From positions 1-64,000 of the forward strand of contig NZ_JAGQDC010000021.1 in NCBI RefSeq assembly GCF_023282985.1: a stretch of DNA of 64,000 nt. Direction: 5' to 3'. The stretch comes from Serratia silvae (lineage in GTDB: Bacteria > Pseudomonadota > Gammaproteobacteria > Enterobacterales > Enterobacteriaceae). Shown piece after piece: positions 49,752 through 57,888 of this stretch (the first letter of the stretch is position 1; every line of letters begins with the position of its first letter). The notes under the pieces are model-generated. The model was not told the origin of the DNA. It saw only the letters and a program-made list of their open reading frames with translations, and did not search any database. The translations under genes were made by a program, and so were the position numbers.

Positions 49752-49769
49752 CGCGGCATCCTTGCCGCG
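49752..49769 (-). terminator. Terminator of the capsid/tail operon
   Basis: CGCGGC/GCCGCG stem with a six-base loop, then GTTTATTC on the minus strand, just behind the tape-measure stop at 49777. Confidence 0.6.
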
Positions 49770-49776
49770 ATTTAAG

Positions 49777-52700
49777 TTAGCCAAACAGTCTTTCAAGGGC
49801 GCTATCAGATATCTCTACTGGCACTTCAGCGCGTGGTACGGGCTGCGGGCTGTGCGTTGTAGCATTAACATTAACGCTCGTTTCCTTCGCCTCGGGCTTC
49901 ATGTTGAGCTGCTTCTCGACTCCCTTTGCTATGCGCTCCAACAAGCTGGCTATGGAGTCATCACTGTTTCTAGATTCGTTATCACGCTGATAGACCGGCG
50001 CAACCCCGCTCGCCGCCAGGTTCGGCACAACCGGTGGCGGAGTGCTTTGGAAAGCACCGATCGCTTGCTGGGTCAGGCTATTGGATTTTTCGCCTAACAT
50101 GCCGGATACCGTGTCGCTTAAAAACGAAAGTGGCGTATTGGCCATTAACCCGGATACCACAGAGGAAACACCACCGCCGACAGTATCGCCAGCTGTCGCA
50201 GCAAAGGATCCCAGCGGATTATCGATATCCACGCCGACTGATTGCAAGACATTGCGTGCAGTCCCTTCTAGAGCGGTTTTGCTGGACTCTATGACTACAT
50301 CACTGAAACCATCCCACCAGCTGCTGCTACCGGCGTCTACGATGTTTTGCGGCGTTCCTTGCCCCCCTGGTTGTATCTTTTGCACTTTCTTAACGCTGCT
50401 GTACGGGACAACGCCCATCGGCAAACTCCGTGTGCCGTCGACAACAGAAGGCTGACGCTCCCCAATCCCTACACCAGGGGCGCTATCATAGCTGGTGGTC
50501 TGTTGCTTTCCCTGAAGAGCGCCAATGGCATCAGGCGCTTTCGAAGCAGTTTGCAATCCTGGTGGCAACTTGGCACCAACAGGTAACGTAAGCCCACGAT
50601 CTGGTGCGACAACAGACAACCCTTCGACGTTAAACAAATCAGTCAGGGCCGCGTCGCTTTTACCTCCCAACTCTCCCAAGTACGTTGCAGCAGTGTCATA
50701 TCCACTTACGGCGGCCCCAGCAACCTCATTAACACCAGCACCCACAGCACTTACAAGCTCGCTGGTACGAGAGCCAGCAGGGCGCTTCTCTGGGCGGGAG
50801 AACTGATCTTTGTGAGAAATAGCAGCAAGGCCTTCTGCCTGCCGCTTTTCGTTAATTTTACCCAACGTTTCCGAGTTAAACTCACCAACCCATTTGCGGC
50901 CAGAACGCTCCCCGATTGCGGTCTTGATGAATTCGTCAGAAACCTGCGGAGCTCCCCCCTCAACGGTGGCTATTTGCCGCATTACTTTTGTCATCACGTC
51001 GGCATTGCCCAGGTCGAGCCGATCGCTTTCTCTGACGCCCAATGTTTTTGACAGCTGCTTAATATAGCCTTCTGTGTCGTTCTCACCCTCGGGCGCAAAC
51101 CTGGTGATGATCCCACGAACAGTGTCAAGCTTCTGGTATCCAACAGCTTTAGATGTGCCTTCAGCATAGCTACTAAGCTGATTGGCCAGGGCGCGGAACC
51201 CCTCTTCTGGAGAGTCGAACTTGGCGAACCGCTGTTCACCTTTTGCATTGGGCGCTTCTAACTCAGCCCCCTCTTGGCCAACAAATTGTAGGTTACCGAA
51301 GTTGTTGTTTCTAAACGTTCTATTACGAGCGTTTGCACCGCCAATATTCAAATCGTTTGAGACGTTATTTTTTGGGGGCACCTTTATCTGCGGTACCGAG
51401 CTTACTGCTGAACCCACTCCCTGTACCGGAGCCGCCACGCCTTGAACTGCGGGTTGTTCTCCCTGGGCTGGATTCTCGCCACCCGGCCCGGAGAAGGAGA
51501 ACATGCCCTTCAGCGATTTATCCAGCTCCTTAACCGCATCGGCAGTTTTATTCGCACCGACGCGTATAGCATCGACGACTTGGCCATCTTTTCCTGGGTC
51601 GAAGAAACTTTTAACGCTATTGATGCCGTTATCGATCTCACTCACACGGGTATCAATAGCCTGTGCAATATCGCTTGTGTTGAACGTCAAGCTCTCAGCT
51701 ACACCATCCAAGCCTATGGCGCGTGCCCCATCAGCCAGAAGGCCTGAAGCGCCAGAAACCAGCCCACCCATATCGACTATGTTCGCTGCGGCATATTCGG
51801 TCTTGTGTCGGCCTGAAACCTTTTGGCCCTCGGCTAATTTAAATGTGCTCCGCTGCGCTTCCTCGTCAGTGTAACCATCGGCCGCATCCAGGCCTGCACC
51901 GATCACTGTCCCGATGATTGGGATCGCTTTGAGCGCGCCCTTGGCTGCAAGCTTGCCTGCGGCTTTCCCTGCGAGCTTTTCACCAGCTGCTTTCCCGGTA
52001 GACTCAGTGGCAACCTTGGTCGCCGCTGCGCTGGCTGGAGCTTGTGCTGCTGTAGTGGCAGCCTTAGCCGCTGCTGTACTGGTACCGGCTGCTGCTGCGC
52101 CGGTTGCCGTCTTGGCCGCCGTGGTAGCGGCTACGCCTGCCGCACCTGCCGCGACGCCTGTAGACACTTTGGCAGCTGTGGTAGCTGCTGCGCCAGCTGG
52201 CACCCTGGTCGCAGTGGTAATGCGTGCTCTGGCCCGCCCACGCTTAGAACGGGAAGATTTTCGACGTTTCGGCTCTTTCTTTTTTGGCTCAGGCTTATCT
52301 ATTTCGGCCGCATCATCATTTGCGCCGCCGCCAAATACGCCTTTTATCGCCCCGTAGGTACCTGCCGCTAATCCACCGGCCCCGGCCGCTATTTTGGCCA
52401 GCTTTCCGCCTTTTGCCTTCGGCCTGCCAGCCTTGGTTCTTGGTTTAGCTTTGTCTTGTGTGCCACCAGCTGAAGACCGGCCACGCCCACCCCTTGATGT
52501 AGTTGATCCAGGGCCAACGCCAGCCAGGCGTTTAAACAGCTTAACGAGCGCCCCTCCGCCGAGGGCCATAGCAATGCCGCTCATGATCCGGGAGCCTAGC
52601 GCTCTCCCAATAGCACGGCCGCCGAGCGCGGAAAGAATGCTTCCAATAATGCCCCGGCCACCGCCAGCGCCTTTCGATGACTTATCGCGTATATCGCCCA

Positions 52701-53724
52701 GAATCCGAATGATCTCTTCATCGGATTTAGCAAGCTGCTCCTGCTGTGACGTCAGTACAGACACAACCTTGTTAGTGGTGTTTGAACTGTACGCCTGTTG
52801 CGATTTTGTGGGCGCATTTGCTGACGCCATACCAGGGAACCTAATCGGCTCGCCTGAAATAGCGCTGGCCCGTTCTTTGCGCTTATCTCGCCATTCTTTG
52901 AGACTGACGACGCTACTGTTGACACCACCAACCAGGCCTGCGGCCTCTTTACCGGCGCTGTACAGAACACCACCAGCCGCCATCCCTGCCACCTCGCCGG
53001 TGGAGCCGTCCCCGCTTTTGTTCGAGAAGAACGCCGAAAGCCGTTTAATCAGGCTCTTTTCCTGGTCATCCTTCTTTTTTTCGGTACCTGCTTCTACTTT
53101 ATCTCTAGAGACAAACCGGCCACTCGAATCGCGGGAGCCAGTGACGCCGTTATCTGTTTGTTTTTTATTTCTATTTAACCTGTCAGAACCGTCATTTAAT
53201 TGCCATTTTCTTGCTGTGTTTCCGATGACGAAATGATGATTTTCAGTTGCACCACCAGCCATCCCCGTAAGGTTCGAGGTTCCGCCAATGCTTTTCGGTT
53301 GCACAATGCTGCTAATTGATTGCAATTTACTGTTAAATTCACCAAAACCAGCGGCAGCAACAGATTTCTGGGGAAAAACCCTACTAAAAGATGTTTTTTG
53401 ATTGCCACTATCACCAATTTGCAATACTTCAGGTGATATCGATATTTTCAACTCACCGCTAGTATTGCGTAAATCATGCAATTGACTTCGATTAGCTGAT
53501 ACCGTTGAAGTGTCGCCACCCCTTTCTCGACGGGCGATACTGGCGAGTATTGAGGCATTGGAGTCTTGCAGCTTGGTTTTATGGCTGTCTGCGCTGCTGG
53601 TGGCTGTTCTTCCAATGATAGCCCGATGGATATCAGAAAGAACATCCAGCTCTTTGGCGCTGGCGCTCTCGATCGCATCGATGACCAACAGCGTATCTGA
53701 AGCGTTTATCTGTCGTGCTGGCAT
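49777..53724 (-). CDS. Tape-measure-like protein with lysozyme-like domain
   Basis: ATG at 53724 (AGGGAAG, 5 bases away) is preferred to the GTG at 53730. The 1315-aa protein is Ala/Gly/Thr-rich, with a low-complexity Ala stretch near residues 460-570, coiled parts, and a segment FRNNNFGNLQFVGQ that resembles peptidoglycan-hydrolase domains near residue 800. Tape-measure proteins set tail length at about 0.15 nm per residue, giving roughly 200 nm, similar to the P1 tail. It follows two overlapping small genes, the usual chaperone position. Confidence 0.72.
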   Translation of the reverse strand: MPARQINASDTLLVIDAIESASAKELDVLSDIHRAIIGRTATSSADSHKTKLQDSNASILASIARRERGGDTSTVSANRSQLHDLRNTSGELKISISPEVLQIGDSGNQKTSFSRVFPQKSVAAAGFGEFNSKLQSISSIVQPKSIGGTSNLTGMAGGATENHHFVIGNTARKWQLNDGSDRLNRNKKQTDNGVTGSRDSSGRFVSRDKVEAGTEKKKDDQEKSLIKRLSAFFSNKSGDGSTGEVAGMAAGGVLYSAGKEAAGLVGGVNSSVVSLKEWRDKRKERASAISGEPIRFPGMASANAPTKSQQAYSSNTTNKVVSVLTSQQEQLAKSDEEIIRILGDIRDKSSKGAGGGRGIIGSILSALGGRAIGRALGSRIMSGIAMALGGGALVKLFKRLAGVGPGSTTSRGGRGRSSAGGTQDKAKPRTKAGRPKAKGGKLAKIAAGAGGLAAGTYGAIKGVFGGGANDDAAEIDKPEPKKKEPKRRKSSRSKRGRARARITTATRVPAGAAATTAAKVSTGVAAGAAGVAATTAAKTATGAAAAGTSTAAAKAATTAAQAPASAAATKVATESTGKAAGEKLAGKAAGKLAAKGALKAIPIIGTVIGAGLDAADGYTDEEAQRSTFKLAEGQKVSGRHKTEYAAANIVDMGGLVSGASGLLADGARAIGLDGVAESLTFNTSDIAQAIDTRVSEIDNGINSVKSFFDPGKDGQVVDAIRVGANKTADAVKELDKSLKGMFSFSGPGGENPAQGEQPAVQGVAAPVQGVGSAVSSVPQIKVPPKNNVSNDLNIGGANARNRTFRNNNFGNLQFVGQEGAELEAPNAKGEQRFAKFDSPEEGFRALANQLSSYAEGTSKAVGYQKLDTVRGIITRFAPEGENDTEGYIKQLSKTLGVRESDRLDLGNADVMTKVMRQIATVEGGAPQVSDEFIKTAIGERSGRKWVGEFNSETLGKINEKRQAEGLAAISHKDQFSRPEKRPAGSRTSELVSAVGAGVNEVAGAAVSGYDTAATYLGELGGKSDAALTDLFNVEGLSVVAPDRGLTLPVGAKLPPGLQTASKAPDAIGALQGKQQTTSYDSAPGVGIGERQPSVVDGTRSLPMGVVPYSSVKKVQKIQPGGQGTPQNIVDAGSSSWWDGFSDVVIESSKTALEGTARNVLQSVGVDIDNPLGSFAATAGDTVGGGVSSVVSGLMANTPLSFLSDTVSGMLGEKSNSLTQQAIGAFQSTPPPVVPNLAASGVAPVYQRDNESRNSDDSIASLLERIAKGVEKQLNMKPEAKETSVNVNATTHSPQPVPRAEVPVEISDSALERLFG

Positions 53725-53726
53725 TA

Positions 53727-53963
53727 TCACTTCCCTGACGAGTTTTTAATCATTTGAACCAGATCATCAAGAATCTTGAATGCACGCCACTGAGGTAATT
53801 TTTCAATGTCGCTGATCGGTTGCCTACCGTATAACGCCAGATTATTAATCAGGGTCACCCAGGAGTTGAGCGACATTGCCTGGAAGGTAGTCGACACCCC
53901 GAAACTGAAAGAACAGCCGGGTTGAAACCGTCTTATCCTCCTTAGCCAAGGTCGGGCACTCAT
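53727..53963 (-). CDS. Tail-assembly chaperone T-like extension (overlapping frame)
   Basis: A frame overlapping the 3' end of the upstream gene by 119 bases and displaced by +1 (equivalently -2). Independent starts are ATG 53963 (78 aa) or ATG 53876 (49 aa: MSLNSWVTLINNLALYG), neither with a strong ribosome site. The C-terminal part (KLPQWRAFKILDDLVQMI) looks like the second tail chaperone of contractile phages. It ends four bases before the tape-measure ATG. Either a separate product or a frameshift extension of the upstream protein. Confidence 0.5.
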   Translation of the reverse strand: MSARPWLRRIRRFQPGCSFSFGVSTTFQAMSLNSWVTLINNLALYGRQPISDIEKLPQWRAFKILDDLVQMIKNSSGK

Positions 53964-54672
53964 GAGGTTTCACGTACAACTGACACTGGCCTTTGTGGAT
54001 TTTGATAGGGAGGCCGTGGTGCAGGGTTTTGTTCATCTTTTTCACATTGGCCGCCAGTGCCACGAATTCGGAGTTAACGTCCATGCTGCGGATAAGTTCA
54101 TAGCGCATTTCAGCGGCTTTCTGGAAATCATCTGGCTGGTCTGCCAGGTGCGCTTGCAAGGTGATCTCGACTACTTTCAAGTTCGCTAATTCTTTCTTAT
54201 AGTCCGGGTCATCTTCAGCTGGCAGGTTGGAATACATCATTTCCAAATGCTCCATACCCACACCGTCCAGTGGCTTCAGATTCCACAAATAAGGAACCCC
54301 TCTAACCGGGATCTCTACTTCGACGTAAGGCGGAACGGTCAGCAGTTCCACCTGGTCAGCGAGGTCTGCCATGTCAAAATCGTAATGGTGTAGCTCATTA
54401 CAGTGCGCGCATTGGTAACTTAACGTTTGATAAGCGCCCTCAGACTGCGAATGCGTGTAAATCCACCACAGCGCCGTTCTGCGGTCTTGTGCTGTCCATT
54501 TAGCGCTACTCTGCACATCACCAACTTGCATGGCATCGAGATATTTAGTCGTTGTCTGTTCTTCCTGCTCTGTCGATACTCCGCTGAATTGCAATGCATC
54601 ATCGACAGTCGGAGCCCGAAAGTTAATTTCGTTTCGTGGGCTAGAAGGCTGGAATAGGGTAGGGATTAACAT
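53845..54672 (-). CDS. Tail-assembly chaperone / T4 gp26-like protein
   Basis: 275 aa. A CAHC zinc-knuckle-like pair (YQCAHCNELHHYDFDM) lies near residue 85, and the middle half reads like T4 gp26-type baseplate-hub proteins. Its place immediately before the tape-measure gene, with a second overlapping frame, fits the G/GT chaperone arrangement. Both readings are compatible; the chaperone role is inferred from synteny. Confidence 0.5.
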   Translation of the reverse strand: MLIPTLFQPSSPRNEINFRAPTVDDALQFSGVSTEQEEQTTTKYLDAMQVGDVQSSAKWTAQDRRTALWWIYTHSQSEGAYQTLSYQCAHCNELHHYDFDMADLADQVELLTVPPYVEVEIPVRGVPYLWNLKPLDGVGMEHLEMMYSNLPAEDDPDYKKELANLKVVEITLQAHLADQPDDFQKAAEMRYELIRSMDVNSEFVALAANVKKMNKTLHHGLPIKIHKGQCQLYVKPHECPTLAKEDKTVSTRLFFQFRGVDYLPGNVAQLLGDPD

Positions 54673-54681
54673 CGATATACC

Positions 54682-55458
54682 TTAAAATTTAATAATGCTG
54701 GAGGTATCAACCGCTCGGCCTGCCGTTCCTATGGCCATCGCTGACGCCATACCTTTCAAGCTGGTATCTGAAGATGTGTGGCAAACAAAGGTCAAAGGAT
54801 ATGAAAGGAATTCCCCAACCTGGTCATATGCCCGTGTCGTTGCCCCGCGTTCCGTTGGGATAACGGCTAACTCGCCGTCCAAAGACTTGCTGCCATCAAA
54901 ACCAACACGATAAACGCGAACGTTCATCACGTAGTAGGGGGCTAAATTAATCGTGCCGTCTCTGTTGATAACGCGGCTTTTGCAGCCATCGAACCACTTA
55001 GCTATCCGGCCGGTCTGATCATCACGTACAGTGATCGTGACGGTGCCTGGCGTTATGTGTGTCGGCTTATTGAATTGAATACCACCGATGATTTTTGCAT
55101 CCGTCTCGATCGTCCCTTCGCTGTATGAAACGTCTTTGGCGAACATAAACAGGTCTTTCATGCCATCGGCTTCAACAACCCATTGCCAGCCTTGGGAGAA
55201 CTGTATGCGCATCGCCATTTCCAGCATGCTCTTTGCATAAGCAATTTCGCCGCTGTGGCCAACCTTACCGTTGACGATCCCACCACCAGCAAAACCACCG
55301 AGATTCCCGCCGTTGAGGGCATAATTAAGCGCATCCCTTACAACGTCATTAGCCCCCTGCATAAAGCCGTTAATAGCGGTGTCTTTAGCGTTGCTGAGCA
55401 TGTTTTTCATTGAGTTTTTGAAGCTGGAACGACTGGATAAACCATCAAAAAGCCCCAT
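54682..55458 (-). CDS. Tail structural protein, tube/baseplate-type
   Basis: 258 aa. The N-terminus is small-residue-rich with short helices (SMKNMLSNAKDTAINGFMQG), then a beta-rich domain with GGIQFNKPTHITPGTVTITV, typical for gp54/gp48-like tail-tube initiator or baseplate-hub proteins. Position between the neck-type protein and the chaperone gene supports a tail role; the exact one is not clear. Confidence 0.45.
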   Translation of the reverse strand: MGLFDGLSSRSSFKNSMKNMLSNAKDTAINGFMQGANDVVRDALNYALNGGNLGGFAGGGIVNGKVGHSGEIAYAKSMLEMAMRIQFSQGWQWVVEADGMKDLFMFAKDVSYSEGTIETDAKIIGGIQFNKPTHITPGTVTITVRDDQTGRIAKWFDGCKSRVINRDGTINLAPYYVMNVRVYRVGFDGSKSLDGELAVIPTERGATTRAYDQVGEFLSYPLTFVCHTSSDTSLKGMASAMAIGTAGRAVDTSSIIKF

Positions 55459-55470
55459 TACGACGCCTCC

Positions 55471-56031
55471 TTACCCAAATAATGTGGCCCCGGCGATAAT
55501 TGCCCGATTAGCTGCCATTTGTAATTCCAGATCATTCTTACGTAGCTCAAGCGTGACGGCATCGGGAAGGGCAGACGTGTCTAACTTTCCTGCAATTGAA
55601 ACGCGGCGTTGGCGTTCGGTATTTGGGATGGCAATCAACGCCTCCAGGTAGTCCTGGATCATACCGATTGTTGAGGGGGGGACAGTCCATTTATCCAGCG
55701 GGCGATCGCGAAGATTAACCAGATAGCTCAGCGTAAAGGGATAACGCTCGCGGCCGGTCAATTCCAAGTCGATCGAGGAGCCAAAATCCTCGCTATAGAC
55801 GAACGTTCCTCGACTATCAACTACATGTACCAGCGCTAGATAGTCATCGGGGTAAGGCAGGGATACCCCCGCCTCCTTATTGACCCGAACTTTCTGAACT
55901 AATCCAGCTTTATCTTGATAAGCCGCCAGAGCTTTAATTAGCAGGCTTTCAAGCGTCTTCGTTTCAACGACCAGAAGAGGTGTGAAACGGGGCTTTACAG
56001 ATTCAAGCAGTTCGTTCGGCGTCATCGTCAT
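55471..56031 (-). CDS. Neck / head-completion-like protein, 186 aa
   Basis: ATG 56031 with GGAG 7 bases upstream. Helical N-terminal half (ESLLIKALAAYQDKAGLVQK), strand-rich centre and a C-terminal helix (VTLELRKNDLELQMAANRAI) suggest a small connector or completion protein. Gene order around the tube supports a role at the head-tail join. No recognised family. Confidence 0.45.
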   Translation of the reverse strand: MTMTPNELLESVKPRFTPLLVVETKTLESLLIKALAAYQDKAGLVQKVRVNKEAGVSLPYPDDYLALVHVVDSRGTFVYSEDFGSSIDLELTGRERYPFTLSYLVNLRDRPLDKWTVPPSTIGMIQDYLEALIAIPNTERQRRVSIAGKLDTSALPDAVTLELRKNDLELQMAANRAIIAGATLFG

Positions 56032-56035
56032 CGCT

Positions 56036-56527
56036 TTACTCCACCCAGCTGTAGACGATACGCAGGCTAGGGCGAACTACGGCGGTGACGTCTTCAGACG
56101 CCAGATCAGTGGCATCGCAGTAAACTTTACAATGCTCCATGTTGCGCGTGTGTCCCTTAGCTTCACCACCATGGGATTCCGCTGTCGTGCTGATAGTGAT
56201 ATCCACATAGCGCTTGTTGAAAACCATGTCTCTCACCGAATTTAGAACGTCGCCGGTGATGGTTTCAACGCACTGCACCTGGATTTCACCACTGTTGCGC
56301 AGCGGCCCATGTTGGTTGAACTTCATGCCCCCCGGAGCCACGTCTTCTACATCTTCACGGGTCATCTCCGGGAGCTGCGCGGTACGGATCAGGATAGACA
56401 GGTTTTCATACCCCTTGATCGTCATCCAATACTCCGAGTTGACCAGCTTTTCGCCTACTGCGATGTTCTGGTTCAGACGCTTCTTGAGAAACCCGACGTC
56501 TGCTTTTGTGTTACCAAATCCACTCAT
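56036..56527 (-). CDS. Tail-tube protein (T4 gp19-like)
   Basis: The 163-aa protein has the same length as T4 gp19 and a comparable layout: LPEMTREDVEDV near residue 52, then a beta sandwich with GGMKFNQHGPLRNSGEIQV, and an end DVTAVVRPSLRIVYSWVE that resembles gp19's C-terminal strand. It is in the sheath operon, as the tube normally is. Confidence 0.62.
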   Translation of the reverse strand: MSGFGNTKADVGFLKKRLNQNIAVGEKLVNSEYWMTIKGYENLSILIRTAQLPEMTREDVEDVAPGGMKFNQHGPLRNSGEIQVQCVETITGDVLNSVRDMVFNKRYVDITISTTAESHGGEAKGHTRNMEHCKVYCDATDLASEDVTAVVRPSLRIVYSWVE

Positions 56528-56534
56528 AATTGCC

Positions 56535-57110
56535 TCATATGTACATAAGCGGTATTTCCGACTCGTTGTAAGCCGTCATACCTGAAATTTGTAAGTTCAC
56601 TGTGTTGTGGGCATACATCCCCGTGCTCGTGCGCGGTGCGTTAAGTTCGTACTGCACTGATTGAATAACGGCATGCATAATTTTTTGGCGGCGGCCGATA
56701 TCCAGAACAACGGGTTTCGGCCGCCGTCCCCCGGGCAGGAAGTTTTTCAGGTCGGGGGAGGCCATTTGCTGCAATACCATGATCGCAGCGTTAACTTCGA
56801 TTTGAGCATCGATTCGCGCCATAAAATGCAGAGACAAAGTGAACTCCGGGGGCTTATGCCCCTCCCAGACCAACATGCTGTTTATCTTCGCTTTTGAAGT
56901 GCTTCCCGATACTGCCTGTGTGGCATTCGCCAGCGTGCTGATCCCCGCCATCGAGCCAACGGAGTTGTTCTCGAACGGAGACGTCCACAAGCTTTCAAGC
57001 GTTGCCGAACTGCCCTCGCCGATGTACCCAACAACCATGTGTTCACCCGATGTGATGTAAGCCTTCAAAAACGGGCTTACGCCGTCGGGCATAATTGCAC
57101 CACAAATCAC
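56535..57110 (-). CDS. Tail/baseplate-associated protein, 191 aa
   Basis: GTG 57110 preceded by AGGAGG. The protein is strand-rich; the C-terminal half (VVLDIGRRQKIMHAVIQSVQ) resembles tail tube-associated or P1 BplB-like proteins. I cannot distinguish the exact role. It lies between the acidic/basic scaffold-like gene and the tail tube. Confidence 0.4.
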   Translation of the reverse strand: MICGAIMPDGVSPFLKAYITSGEHMVVGYIGEGSSATLESLWTSPFENNSVGSMAGISTLANATQAVSGSTSKAKINSMLVWEGHKPPEFTLSLHFMARIDAQIEVNAAIMVLQQMASPDLKNFLPGGRRPKPVVLDIGRRQKIMHAVIQSVQYELNAPRTSTGMYAHNTVNLQISGMTAYNESEIPLMYI

Positions 57111-57152
57111 CGGCCCCTCCTAAATGCCCACCGCAGGGGTGGGCAGGTCGCT

Positions 57153-57875
57153 TTATAGGCCACGTTTCCGACGGATACGCAGTGATTTGCGGCGTGAGAG
57201 ATTAGCCGATGCGGTATGCGACTTGCGGCGCGCCTTTTTGAGAGCGGCACGCTGCGCTGCATTGATACGTTTTGGTCGCGGGCGTTTGCGGATAAGCTTT
57301 ACCTGGCCATTACGAACGACTTTTTTGTTCGCCTCCAGCATCGCGTCATCATCACCATCGCCGCTGACCGTATAGATCGCGATAGACTCATCGTCATCTT
57401 CAGTTGCAGCAGAGATGGCGTCCGCAACAGCGATCGCCGCGCCGTCATCCTCGTCATCGACCATTTCGGTCACGGAGTCTTGATCGGCTCCCAAGGAGAC
57501 AGCCGCGTCAGCAATGATGGACAGCATGCGGTTGTACTCGTCTACTTCCGCATCGGTGATGTCGTCATCCTCTTCATCATCGCTGATACCTGCCATCACC
57601 ATCGCGAACTCGTCAATGTCGCTACTTGTTGGGCTGGCGGAACGTGACCACTCGATCAGGAACGAAGCAGCCACCGACCGTTCATCTTGCCGAGTGCGTT
57701 TAGATACCGCTTCCAGAATGGCGTCAGTGAGGCTCTGCTTGCCGTCATTTTCTTTTTTAGAGGGTGAGCCCTTGCCCGACTCCAGCATTGCGTCACCGTC
57801 CCCTGGGGCAGCTGGTGGAGCAGAAAAAGCCGCGTTGTAAAGCGGGTTAATTTCGGTATTTTTCAAGATATCCAT
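57153..57875 (-). CDS. Head-scaffold-like protein with acidic core and polybasic tail
   Basis: I start at ATG 57875 with GGAGA upstream; the longer frame overlaps the sheath gene. The 240-aa protein has two predicted protease sites: AMLES after residue 32 and AMLEA after residue 181. Between them the sequence is Asp/Glu-rich; behind the second lies a 59-residue tail with 24 Lys/Arg and no Asp/Glu. This looks like a prohead core protein that is cut so that a DNA-binding basic peptide is released inside the head, similar in principle to T4 internal peptides. A hairpin (TGCCCACC/GGGTGGGCA, 57124-57143) follows. Confidence 0.62.
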   Translation of the reverse strand: MDILKNTEINPLYNAAFSAPPAAPGDGDAMLESGKGSPSKKENDGKQSLTDAILEAVSKRTRQDERSVAASFLIEWSRSASPTSSDIDEFAMVMAGISDDEEDDDITDAEVDEYNRMLSIIADAAVSLGADQDSVTEMVDDEDDGAAIAVADAISAATEDDDESIAIYTVSGDGDDDAMLEANKKVVRNGQVKLIRKRPRPKRINAAQRAALKKARRKSHTASANLSRRKSLRIRRKRGL

Positions 57876-57888
57876 TTTTTTCTCCAAC

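Noticed and set aside
51914-52357. Ala/Val-rich plus-strand frame inside the tape-measure gene
   Set aside because: It is the antisense reading of the Ala/Thr/Gly-rich low-complexity segment of the tape-measure protein.
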